Shown in pieces: positions 20,307 to 30,457 of a DNA stretch of 44,494 nucleotides. The DNA is from Dimorphilus gyrociliatus. Taxonomy: Eukaryota > Annelida > Polychaeta > Dinophilidae. The DNA lies in the NCBI GenBank assembly GCA_904063045.1, contig CAJFCJ010000093.1:18629-63122 (forward strand), given 5' to 3'. Made by a program: the position numbers and the translations under genes. Below the pieces are notes generated by a model, which saw only the letters and a list, made by a program, of their open reading frames with translations, did no database searches and was not told where the DNA came from. Each line of letters opens with the position of its first letter. Position 1 is the stretch's first letter.

Positions 20307-22993
20307 AAGTTTATTTGGAAAAGAAGATAACTAGAGAAAAACAAAAGCAAAAAATATTACAGCTAGAGATAGATTATACTCATTTATATAAATAATTTGA
20401 TTTTTTTTTGTATTTGTACTTTGAAAAATCAAATAAAAATTGTATTTTTAGATTCTAAGAGAATATTTTGTATAAATTATTTACAAATAGTGATATACTA
20501 ATATTTAAAAGCTTAAATAATGGCATATTTTTAGAGAGATATTTATTACATAGATAGACCCATTATACAGTTATCACATTAGAAAATGGCCAGTAAAAAT
20601 CAACCATATCTCTCTCTATCAGTGCCAACCAGTACACAACAGTAAAAATTTAAATATTTGACAATGATAACTGGAGTTACAATGCAATTGGCGAAAAAAC
20701 AAGATTGGAATTGATGTACTCAGTATTGGCAAAACTCTGGACTTTCATTAATACACTGGTGTTATTTAGAACTGAATCCATTCTTAATGTTAGTATTTTG
20801 TGCACATAAGAGGACCAAACGGTACAAAGATAAATGCAAGCTAAACCTACAACCTGACAAACCTAGTCCTATACCTGGACCAAAGGTCCATATATAACTT
20901 CAAGTTGTGTCAATCACCTTTTTGTCATAGAATTTACCTTCAAAATACACACTGGACAAAGCAAAGTTGATTAGAAAACCATTGCATTGTGTAGAGATTA
21001 CTTTGCGTCCTATTGTATAAAATACAATCCTGGACAAAAATATCCATATAGGGAAAAAAGAAAATGTATATAGTTAAGAGAATTATGTGGCGCAAAGGTT
21101 ATTAATTGACTTGAATATCCCTTGGTCTTTACTGAAATAGATTTATGAGAATAAATAAAAAGTTATCCAACATTCTGAGAAACAATATTTCTTTGTAAAA
21201 GTAATTTCAACAGATTTGGGGAAATTTTGAAACTGTACAGATGATTTTGCAGCAATTTACAATGGCTCTGACACGTCTACAGCATTTGTGAAAAATTGAT
21301 GTGGTAATACTGGAAATTTGGATCAACTAGTATTTTCTTTTACTTTTATACTTATTTTAACAAATTTGGTTTGATTAGCAAAACAATAGAAAATTTTTTA
21401 TACAAACATCTACAACGCCACCTGTTGGACTCTCTGAAAACTAAAACTACTGAAAAAGGATTAGAACATGCAATGACACATATTTCTAATTGATATTACA
21501 CTTATATTACTTGATAATTTCGTTTCAATTTTATTTTGTAATCCTTTGTTTCTCTGACACCGTTCTGTTGCATTCATTCCCTTTTATACCCTGCTTGAGT
21601 GTTCATTGTGTCATGTAGTAAAAGTAGAAATTTTACACTCCAGTGGGAATAAACAGAAAACAGACCCAAGTAGGACATTTAAAGGCAGCAGTTTGGGTTG
21701 AGAAATACTTGGGAGGAAAAAAGCATTTAATGATTTGTTGTTATTTCTAATAACCAGATATATAACTTAATCAGTCAACTTCCCATTTGATTTTAGATAA
21801 TTAAATCCTTCACCTTTCTCCCTTGTCTAGCATTTGATCAAATAGAAAGAGAAAGTAAAAATTAACAGTAGAAAATCCAACCAGTTGTGTTGTTAATAAT
21901 GTTTAATTAATTTAAGTTTAATATCGAAGTAGATAGTTCATAATAGCAGGTTGCCAAATTAGCAAACAAATAGAATCCAACAATAGAGTGTAGAAGGCTA
22001 ATCTCATCTGAGATTGTTTTCCAGGTGGTCTTCCCACAATAATTAGATTGAGAAAGATCAGTGAGTGTTTGAATACTTTAAGGTTTGCCTCTAATATCCA
22101 ATCATCACTTTACAATTGACAAATTGTCACATTTATCTTTAGGAATTATTTGGGTTCAACAATCATGGTGCAATGTAAACCACATTAACATTACATTGGT
22201 CTTATTCTCCTTTGCGCAGCAAACAAAAAAAAACAACATTGCTATTGTTAAGCATTCATATTAAATAGTATTGAGTTTTGACCAGCATTCTTTCCGTTGA
22301 TTTTGGTTTTTCGATGAGAACAAAACTTTTCTCCCAACTGTAGTCGTCAGTACTTGTTAGTAAAAATTACACCAGATTGTCACTGATTATTTGAAGACAC
22401 GGTATTGTTTTCTTTCTTTCTTTTCAGCCGATTCCGAATTGTTACTCCTACATCTAATTCCTTTAGAATCTTTCGTCCTGTCATCGTTTCCGTGTTTCTT
22501 TTCAGTTTCTTTATACACCTTTTTTATCCTGCCTATATCTACCTATCATAATTGACATTGTCCATATTTTTTAATTGGTGACCTTATAAAAAAAATGACA
22601 TTGATGAAAACTAGGTCAGAATTTAGTCAATCAGACATATAGGGTTAGGGACTTTTGGATATTTCCCAGAAGCGTAGAAACCTTATGAAACATTCCTGCT
22701 TTATTGTTATACGTTCTGAACTTTCTATAATAAAAAAAAAATATCAAACAAGTGTACTTGAAAGAGGGAATTTCTATTTTGATATTCTATAAGATGATTC
22801 ATTTCCTCCAAATGTCATTTGAATAAATTAGAATATATTAGAAAGGGGGAAATTTTTCAGTAATGATTTAGATATACTGTATATATATATAAATTCTTTA
22901 ACTTTAAAAATTAGTGCTAATTTTATCTCTTCATTCCAATCCAGTTCAAAATCTTTATTTTTTTCAACTATAAAATCTTAATTTTGGATTAAT
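20307..22993. other. Non-coding interval between genes A and B
   Basis: The 3' UTR of gene A (to about 20,480) is followed by 2.4 kb without a supportable exon. It contains an LTR-like repeat in minus orientation (about 21,840-22,140) and a TATATATATATAAA stretch near 22,878-22,891, a possible promoter for gene B. Confidence 0.5.
21840..22140 (-). repeat. LTR-like repeat (left-arm copy)
   Basis: On the minus strand it carries the landmarks of 12,590-12,870: GTGATGATTGGATATT near one end and GCAACCTGCTATTATGAAC near the other. It is diverged from the 12.6-kb copy but identical to its mirror at 37,869-38,169. Confidence 0.5.
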
Positions 22994-23560
22994 ATGAATA
23001 ATATCAATACTGATCAAATGGATTTATCACAAAAGTTTCCATCAAAAGGCAAATTGCAATGTGAACAGTCGAAAATTAATGAAGAAATTGTTTTCTCTGA
23101 TCAAAGTGAGAATAGAGTCGAATGGATTTCTCCTCCACCATATACTGCTTCTGTTCCCAACGTTAATGACGCAGTTGTTTTCTATCAACCACAAAGAGCA
23201 GTTGTAGTTCAACAACCTTATGTTCCCGATAATTTGGTAAGAAAAAACAAATATTTCCAAATTTTTATTTTGTAATGATATCTTTTTAAAAAAATCTTTC
23301 TCTTCTCTTTGTTGTTACAGATTTGGAGTATAATTTCTCTATTTTTCTGTTTGCTTACTGGATTAGTGGCATTAAGTCTAAGCATGGCAAGCAGAAGAGC
23401 AAAAGAAGAAGGAAATTATCAGGAAGCAAAAGCAAGAGCTTCTTCTGCAAAATCCCTTGCCATTGTTTCAATTATTATTGGAATATTGATTGGTGCTCTT
23501 AGCGGAATTATAATATATGTAACAAGGACATCAAATAAAAATACTAGAGAAACTTATTAA
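22994..23560 (+). CDS. Gene B: CD225/dispanin family membrane protein
   Basis: Exon 1 22,994-23,236 and exon 2 23,321-23,560 join over an 84-bp intron to give 160 residues. The N-terminal 80 residues are polar with a PPPYTASVP motif. Exon 2 is a CD225 domain: a first hydrophobic segment (IWSIISLFFCLLTGLVALSL), the conserved loop SMASRRAKEEGNYQEAKARA with SSAKS, and a transmembrane segment (LAIVSIIIGILIGALSGIII) with a short hydrophilic tail. The loop matches the family pattern S..k...eGd...A..aS..A. Dispanins include IFITM and PRRT proteins that act at membrane fusion and trafficking sites. No specific role can be assigned here. The intron falls exactly between the cytosolic tail and the membrane domain. 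An exact copy is at 36,449-37,015. Confidence 0.92.
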
Positions 23561-23699
23561 AAAAACATGTTTTTACAGTTTTTTATTATAATTTTTTAAG
23601 GATTTTCAGACTCATTTTTGAGCTAAACATAATCTAGTTTTCTTACTAGACTGCCAAGATTATGTTTGTGTATGTAAATATTTGAATGTCATGTTTTTA

Positions 23700-23880
23700 A
23701 GTAATGTAGACAAAACATTCTCTTAGAATCCATTAGATCAAAAAGTTTTAATTGATTTTTAAAAATAAAAATACAAAAAAAAATCAAATTATTTATTTAA
23801 AAGAGTAAAATCTATAGGAAAAAAGAAAAATGATCTATTTTATGAAAATACATATTTGACTGAAAATCTCTAATGTTTTT
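23700..23880 (-). pseudogene. Antisense partial copy of gene A 3' end
   Basis: Read on the minus strand, this matches gene A from CAGTCAAATATGTATTT (its last coding codons) through intron-like sequence and the 3' UTR (AAATAATTTGATTTTTTTTT, then GATTCTAAGAGAATRTTTTG) at roughly 80% identity. The 5' coding part is missing. It shows an older, smaller inverted duplication inside each arm. Mirror copy at 36,129-36,309. Confidence 0.75.
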
Positions 23881-24318
23881 GATAAAATGGAAAGAGAAAG
23901 TAAACATTGTCATTCACCTTAGTCTTCGTATTAGCTTTAACTTACTTTTTGGTATGAAAGAGAAAATTTTTTAACATTTTATTAATCCCTGAAAACAGAA
24001 ATAGAAAAACATTACAATTCTCAATGATTTCGAAAATGGAAAAGCTCAGAAAACAGAACAAAACAGAACCTTATAATTACCACAGTAGTTCAAACATTAG
24101 AAGCTGATTGGGATTGTTTGCTAAGAAGTATGTTAAAGGACAATTTCAAATATAAAAATTTGAAAGAATGTAGACTTGTTTCTTATGGATAAAAGTTGGT
24201 GGTAAACTATTTTTTTTGGATTTCAAATTTTTATAGGCCTCTTTAAATATTTAGGAATGTGGTTATGTGGTTTTATCATAATCTTAACTCAACCCTGAAC
24301 CATTGTTTCATAGGAATA
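23881..24318. other. Interval with a possible exon remnant
   Basis: At 24,087-24,195 the plus strand, after an acceptor-like TTACCACAG, reads VQTLEADWDCLLRSMLKDNF followed by KYKNLKECRLVSYG and a stop. This is faintly like the start of a leucine-rich repeat. I do not call it a gene. Mirrored in the right arm. Confidence 0.3.
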
Positions 24319-25358
24319 TATATATATTGCTTGTGTAAAATGGAATACACATCCATGAATTTGTGATTCTGGGTATATTTTGGATACAGCTCTCCACAGA
24401 CCCATCTCAAAATCAATTGTTATCTTCTCAGGCTGTGACATGCCAGTCAGGTTTCTGACACTCTGAAGAATGAAACATTCATCTGAAAGTAGTTAAAGAA
24501 TGAATTTCTCAAAATGATACCTTAAATGCTTTTTTATAACTCTTTCTTTTCTTTGATGTCATAAAAATAATCTTTTCCCACTGGAACTTGTGTCAGTTTT
24601 ACAAATATCTTTCAAATCTTTTCTGATTCTGATGTCACTGGTTAGGTGGTTATTTTTACCATGAATATGTTCTAAACTTCCCTTGATGAATGTTTTTCCT
24701 TGCTGGCGAATTCTTGCAGGGCATCTTTGTTTTTTGGTCCTCTTACTGCACACCCAAATGATACTTTTTGAAGTTTTAGCTTTTACAGTGAATGAAAATC
24801 CATCATTTATCAGAATATCTTTTCCCATTTGACTTCCACCTTTAACTATTTGAAAGTTGTCATGGATAAGTTCCTGCAAGTGTTCAATGTTTCCATTGTT
24901 CAATATTCCATTGTCATTCACATTTGCATCCATCACACCTTCATTTGCATCTACAACCACATCTTCATTTAAATTTTCATCCATTTCATTTCCATTCATC
25001 TGACAGTTATCAAAATTGCCACCATCACAAAACTCTGGCTCATTTGAAACTTGGTGACTTTCTCCATCTTCATTTTGAAGATTAGTTGAATTTTGTAATT
25101 TTCCATCAACATCACCAGTTTCTACAATTTGATCTTCTGGTCTCTTCATCTGAAGAAGGAATCTGTTTTTTTCACAATCCAGACAAACTGACACCTTAGA
25201 ATCTGATTGAAATAGCTGAATATTTATAAATGCCATATTGAATATAGAATCATACTTATGACACATTTTTGATGAATAATTTCATTGCAGAGCACACAAG
25301 ACATTTTCTTCTGTCTTTCATATACAAAAAGCTTACAATTCTTACATTTGACTGTCAT
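24319..25358 (-). pseudogene. MULE-C transposase (left copy)
   Basis: Exon 1 begins at 25,358 (MTVKCKNCKLFVYERQKKMS) and continues over a 53-bp intron into NSKVSVCLDCEKN, completing the same zinc-ribbon-like head as in MULE-B. An acidic Asn/Asp-rich linker and a complete FLYWCH-like finger (VVKGGSQMGKD-like start, HIHGKNN end) follow. Just after SSSGK an internal deletion joins directly to MTSKKRKSYKKAFK, so the first catalytic Asp (DGTFK) is lost. The next exon keeps ITIDFEMGLWRAVSKIYP and GCVFHFTQAIY, and the frame ends in A+T repeats without the catalytic Glu region. Catalytically dead. Confidence 0.88.
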
Positions 25359-25861
25359 GTTTTATGAATAATTCTCTATGCCAGACTGAAAATATTAAAT
25401 GTAATTAGTGAATAAATAAAAAATAATATTATTGAACACATCTAGAAAACAAGAATAATATTTTGATTTGAAATGAGTATTGGAAAGGTATACTTACAAT
25501 TATTCAAAATGGCTGAAAAATATTTTTCAAATAAATTGGATTTTTTCACAAAATTAAAAAACATGTATTGAAAATATGAATAAAACATTAATCTAGATTA
25601 CAATGCACATGAAATTACCTCTGTTACATCTAAAATGATAATCTTTGCCCAAATATAATTATCAAAAAAGGCTTGAGTTTCAAATTAAATTCTTTCCAAA
25701 GTGAAAGTTAACTTCAGTTTCTTCATTTTTAAAATGGCTGTCAGTTTATATTTCAACAGTGTTTCTATTTTTGTAGCTTCCATTATTATAATTCTAAATA
25801 ATAACATTAAAAAAATGTAATATTTTTATGGGTACGGTTTCACCCAGGTACGGTTTCACCC
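24319..25861 (-). mobile_element. MULE-C (left copy), deleted and truncated
   Basis: One terminus survives: two repeat units at 25,829-25,861, of the same GGTGAAACCGTACC family as MULE-B. The transposase reads leftwards from it and breaks off at about 24,319, so the other terminus is absent. Exact mirror at 34,148-35,690. Confidence 0.85.
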
Positions 25862-25954
25862 GCTACCATTTCATAGCTCTTAGTTCTAAGTCACCTTTCT
25901 AAAAAATTAGCTGTTTTAATAATTATCCTAATCCATTCTCAATCCATAATCTTA

Positions 25955-26168
25955 CCACACAAAGTTTGAAGTTTGGAGGATAAGTCAAAAATTGACTACC
26001 CAAAATTATAGCTGTTTTACTGTGGGACACATTCTTCCTGTCATTGAAGGGATATCACTCAACATGGGCAGGAATTATGTCTTCCAACAAGACAATGCAG
26101 GCTGCCACACAGCAAGAGCTACTAGGAGGGCCTTTAGAATGATTGGTATAGATCCAATTGATTGGCAT
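25955..26168 (+). pseudogene. Tc1 transposase segment fused to a MULE tail
   Basis: One open frame: KFEVWRISQKLTTQNYSCFT, then GHILPVIEGISLNMG, RNYVFQQDNAGCHTARATRR with the second catalytic Asp, and AFRMIGIDPIDW. At about 26,166 it runs abruptly into the 3' end of a MULE. Mirror at 33,841-34,054. Confidence 0.8.
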
Positions 26169-26380
26169 CTGATGTATATGCTCCATAGATTTTACCTACA
26201 TTTCATATTCTCTTTTTCTTTTCATTTTATTTTTATTTTTTTTAATTTTTCAGATAAATGTATGTTTATATATTTGACTATATACATTATATCAATATAA
26301 CATAGATTTCATTTTCACAAGTTTAATAAACATATACTGTTTATGAAATTAACAATGGGTGCAGTTTATTGGAAAAGGTT
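26166..26380 (+). mobile_element. 3' end of a second MULE copy
   Basis: It is homologous to the reverse complement of 7,650-7,825 of MULE-B: the last transposase codons (S-D-V-Y-A-P-stop), the A+T-rich subterminal region with ATATACTGTTTATG-like ends, and a degenerate terminal array (GGGTGCAGTTTA, GGTACAGCC). It is oriented opposite to MULE-C, so two MULE ends flank the Tc1 fragment. Confidence 0.75.
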
Positions 26381-26558
26381 AGGTACAGCCAAGGGCTGGG
26401 TTAAGGTTAGGGTAAAAGCACTTATTTTCGGACAAGTGGACAAATTAACTAGAAAATGTACCACAATTTCGTTCATCATCTGAATGAGTACAATGAACAA
26501 TTCCATAACAAACTAATTCAATTGATATACAATAATTCTGTTTTTTACACAGATATTC

Positions 26559-26852
26559 TCAAGTTTGGCATTTCTTGACTGTACAATCATTTAAATTGGA
26601 GAATGGATAATGAACTGTACTCGAAATATGACCCATTGAATAATACCCTAGTTTACAAGGTATTGTTTTAAATAACACTCTTTTTTCAGCAATTGGACAT
26701 CCCATTTCATTCAAATACTTGTATATATTAAAACAAGCTGCAAATTCTTCATCAGCTTCACTTTCACAATTTAATTGAAAATTGCAAACCAAATGATTAG
26801 GTATGCATTTATTATCGCAGATGAGTTGAAATGTAGCGAAAAAAGTGTGGGA
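26559..26852 (-). CDS. LDL-receptor class A-like exon, partial gene (left copy)
   Basis: The open minus-strand frame reads FQLICDNKCIPNHLVCNF, then QLNCESEADEEFAAC, matching cysteines 2-6 of an LDLa repeat with the acidic D-E calcium-site region. About 55 residues follow with four more cysteines (GCPIAEKRV, IPCKLGYYSM, CTVKKCQT) to a stop at 26,559. The first LDLa cysteine and the 5' exons are not found, so this is a 3' exon or a fragment. LDLa modules are extracellular ligand-binding units. Exact mirror at 33,157-33,450. Confidence 0.6.
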   Translation of the reverse strand, partial: SHTFFATFQLICDNKCIPNHLVCNFQLNCESEADEEFAACFNIYKYLNEMGCPIAEKRVLFKTIPCKLGYYSMGHISSTVHYPFSNLNDCTVKKCQT

Positions 26853-26932
26853 TTAAACCAGTACCTATCCTAAGGTATAGTAAGCCTGTCAGAGATCAGT
26901 CTGGTGGCAATCTAACCAGCCACTTTTCCCCT

Positions 26933-26972
26933 CTCACTTGATAAAGGAGGAATTCCTCCGAAATATTGTGAG
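26933..26972 (+). ncRNA. Hammerhead-like fold (degenerate core)
   Basis: The order is CTCAC / TTGATAA / AGGAGG-AATT-CCTCC / GAAA / TATT / GTGAG. The outer 5-bp stem (CTCAC with GTGAG) closes a core that resembles a hammerhead ribozyme: near-CUGANGA, a perfect stem II with a 4-nt loop, then GAAA. Two core bases deviate (C3 to U, G8 to A) and stem III is almost absent, so self-cleavage is doubtful. Such motifs occur in Penelope-like elements and related retroelements. Mirror at 33,037-33,076 on the minus strand. Confidence 0.35.
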
Positions 26973-26989
26973 TTTTAATCTGGTTATTG

Positions 26990-27296
26990 AGACTTCAGTG
27001 GTGCCACAGTATAAAGCAGAGAGTAATTATTCAATTTCTTGCATCGCAACAAGTTATTGCAATTGATATTTATAGGCAACTGAAAGCTTTTTTTGGGAAC
27101 ATGGGCATTCTATCATGAACCATTGACTAAAAGAGCTTCTTTAAAGTATCATACAAAGTTTTCTCCACCACCAAAAAAGGTTAAGACAGGTAAGTCTGCA
27201 GACAAAACTGATGGCACGTGTATTTTGGGACAGGGAAGGGTTTATTCAACTAGAATTTTTAAATTTGCAAGTCAGAATGAATTCAAAGATTTACAT
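26990..27296 (+). mobile_element. Internally deleted mariner, cut by the palindrome edge
   Basis: The N-terminal HTH start (SIKQRVIIQFLASQQVIAID) is joined after RQLKAF to HEPLTKRASLKYHTKFSPPP and KKVKTGKSADK from the middle of the transposase. The left copy stops at 27,296 where arm identity ends; the right copy continues to the mariner 3' end at 32,245. Confidence 0.85.
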
Positions 27297-27404
27297 TTCT
27301 TAAGAGATTAACCTGCCGTCATTCAGAATAGTTATTCTTCAATGTGGAACGCAACCTTCCAAGGGTATCACTCAGGGAGAAAGTGAGAGTGCTACTCTAG
27401 GGCG

Positions 27405-27443
27405 TTAAAACCCTAACCCCAAGACCTAACCCTAACCCTTTTA
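27405..27443. repeat. Short telomere-like CCCTAA tract
   Basis: AAAACCCTAACCCC, AAGACCTAACCC and TAACCC follow each other, about 110-150 bases inside the left inner junction. The unit matches the common animal TTAGGG telomere repeat, imperfectly and in only four copies. Confidence 0.6.
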
Positions 27444-28022
27444 CGAATTGGTTTCTGTAAATTGATAATTCCAAATCTATACCTGTCATAAATTTTTGAA
27501 AGTATTAGTCATTTTAAAAATGAAAGTCATCAATATTTCAGCTTCAAATCCCTAGTTACACTTTATCATCTGCAAATAACTAATCATTTAAGAATAATAA
27601 TCCGATTAAATTCTAGTGCAAGTAGACAAAAAGTTGAAATTATAACCAAGTTCTGAAATATTTACCAAGGTCTCATAAAAAATTCATCTTTTTCTGTCTT
27701 TGTTGAATTTGTAAAGAGAATACTAGAGAAAGACAAAAACAAGCCATATACAATACAGCTAGAAAATTCCTATTGTGCATCAAAAAAAAACCCAATAGCT
27801 GACTGTCTTTGTTAATATAAAATGGACATTATTTATCATGACTATAGTCACGTGATACACAATTGATCTATATTAATGAAAAAAAATAAACATATTATCA
27901 TACTATAAATAACTGAATAGATATACATTTTGTTTTAAGAATATAAGAAGGGATTTATTTATTGTGGGTAATATGTGGCTGAGGTTGGAAAATTAGTGAT
28001 TTACCACCAATTTATATAATTT

Positions 28023-29410
28023 TTACATTATATTTGTTATTTGATAATAGCATATTGACATATTGTCTTCAGTTCTTCCAAAGCCTTTAATATAAACAGC
28101 TTGACAATAATCTTTTCCACAATTACAAGAATATGTGCAAGATTGACTATCTTCTACATCAATCAATTCACAGCTATAGTACTGCCCAAGAAATCCTGGT
28201 TCAATTTGTAAATCTTTTGGGATGTAAGCTATTATTCCAGAGTTTGATAAACCTTGCTTGACATCAACACAATTTTGTAAATTTTCCCCTTTTATTAGTA
28301 TTTTGAAATTTTTCATTTTGGAATCAACAGTTGGCCAAGGAATTCTTAAATTAAAAGTTTCATTAGCATATACATTGATGCAAGTTGGGGCATTTTTGTC
28401 ATCCATTATCTTCTTCAACTTGTCATTTTGTGTACTTTTTATATCATCAAAGATTGGTCCATTAGTACAGGAATGAATGATAAGAGACTGACGATTACTT
28501 GCAGAATTGTAATCACAACTGTCTGACATAGAATTAATTATATTGCATTGCTGTTCTCTATAATCAGGGGTATAATTAATCATATCACAATTTGATTGGT
28601 GACTGCAAAGATTTTTACAATCTTTTATACTTTTGACTGTGTATTGTCCAATTGGTCCACATTTGACTTGAAAACAGGTTTGAGATTTCTGAGCAAGTCT
28701 GTGATAAGTCACTTTATCCATAAGATTTTCTTGATCAATTTCTCTGCAAAAATCTAATGATAAAATGCATACAGTTGACGAAAGATTGTACTGGAAACAA
28801 CTGCAATTTAAAATTGATAAACATTCTCTTGAACATTCTTTCAATTCAACTGCACTGAGTACCAACACTTTTGAAGGTAAATCAGTCAGTCTAGTAACTT
28901 TTATAAACCCAGGTATAAAAGTATTGTCATAGTAACATTTGCCATTAACAAAGCAACAACCGTACGCTTCACAATTCTGCTGAGTAGTCATAGAAGATCC
29001 ACATAAAGTTTCTGTAACATTTTCACATTGTCCTACATTGAGTACAGGATCTGTTTAAAAAAATATCATCATTTCAAGTTTTGTTACAAGTTGCAGGTAG
29101 CCTTACCACAAACTCCATTTTTTCGTCCAACATAATTATATCCATTCTTTGGAGAAAATCTCCTGGGTTTTGAATGGCGGTCATGTTTATTCAAATGACA
29201 AATTGAAGAATTTTGAAAGTATTCAATTGACCTGAAAAAGATTTTTTTCCATGATATCTAAATTTTTGATCAAATATTTCAAATGTTAAATTGCTGACTT
29301 GCAATTTGAATATTCAATACATTTCAATTTACATTCTTCCAGTGATAGAGTTCCTACATATATGTTATTGTTGTCAATTTTAAAATTGTAAAACGTTTCA
29401 GTGAAGCAAA
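28023..29410 (-). CDS. Secreted trefoil / PAN-Apple protein (5' exon not found)
   Basis: Exons 29410-29299, 29231-29107 and 29050-28023 keep phase across introns of 67 and 56 bp. The first exon pair is a PAN/Apple module (CFTETFYNF, LSLEECKLKCIEYSNC|K, SSICHLN). Next is a P-type trefoil domain (QCENVTETLCGSSM, NCEAYGCCFVNGKCYY). At least two further PAN-like modules follow (CSRECLSILNCSCFQYN, CKNLCSHQSNCDMINY), then a Cys-rich C-terminus ending YQITNIM. The first exon starts in mid-codon after an acceptor (TTTCAAATACAG), so the signal-peptide exon must lie upstream, but I could not identify it. PAN and trefoil modules bind proteins or glycans outside the cell. It sits head-to-head with the Apple gene at 30.5 kb. 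Confidence 0.82.
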
Positions 29411-30457
29411 CTGTATTTGAAAGAGAAAATTTAGAGTGAAACTGATTGGTTAATTGGCTAAAAATTTACTATTTGATCTTGACAATACATTTTCCAATTC
29501 ATTTTCCATCAGAAAGATGAATAGACAATGATATTGCAAACTAAACATTTGGTGTGAATGCAACAGCTCTGAAATTCTCTAGCCAACTGCATGATTTTTT
29601 CCCTATAATTTGATTAAATAGACTTGGATGTAGGCCTTCTAGAATATTGAATTGAATAGTAAGAATTCTTTTATTTCATCATCTTTCTAATTGAGATTTT
29701 GTAGAAAAAATTAAAAGTCTAATTAAAATATTCATATTTTATAAGACCATTTTATTGAAAATGGAAGCATATAGAGTTTTTATGTGCAGACAATTTGGTA
29801 AAATTAACAAGTCTTTTAAGAATTTGTCAAGCAATTACTACTTTGGAGATGACCATTAGACTTGTCCTATTAAAATTGTTGCATCTTATACAACTCAAAA
29901 CAAAAATGCATAGAGTAACATTCTACTCTTTTGGGGTACTTACAAAGAAAATTTTGCAGAAGAAAAAATATTTTTGGTAATATTTATTGTACTTTGTTGT
30001 ATTGTAATTGTAGAAATTTCTGCTTCTTCTGAACAGTATTCCCATTAAGGCATTCATTCCCTTCTATCATTTTTTGACAGATTGTCTACCTTTTAATTTT
30101 TTAATTTCCTTTTTAACAATTCTATGGTACATGTCATTTTTAAATGTAGAAAGAAAAATTCCTTTACACCACTTGACCAAGTCTGCAATAGAATTATCAA
30201 CTTATTTAACAACTATGAAGATATTTTAGAGAAAGTTTATTCATATTGACAAATGGATCGTTTTTAATGCAAAACTATAAATAACTTTTACCATATATGG
30301 TAGTTAGTTATTAATTTTATATGATTTTTCAAATCTAATTGGAAATTATCTAATTTTTTAATTTATTAATTCAAATTTCAGCCAATGAAACAGTTAGAGG
30401 TTAAATGAAATCAATAGTTTTTTAAATAGTTGATATTAAACTATAGTTTTTTAACAG

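Larger units (their letters stand above)
19666..27296 (+). repeat. Left arm of giant inverted repeat
   Basis: It pairs with 32,713-40,342. Coordinates obey left + right = 60,009 at every gene, intron and repeat I compared, without an internal gap, from 19,679 to 27,296. A one-base difference in an A-run at 19,678-19,683 then allows 12 more matching bases to 19,666. The inner edge falls after TTTACAT at 27,296, inside mariner sequence. I found no substitution between the arms, which implies a recent event, active gene conversion, or an assembly duplication. Confidence 0.97.

Noticed and set aside
29795-29980. 61-residue open frame in the spacer
   Set aside because: No recognisable domain or splice partner; overlaps nothing conserved.
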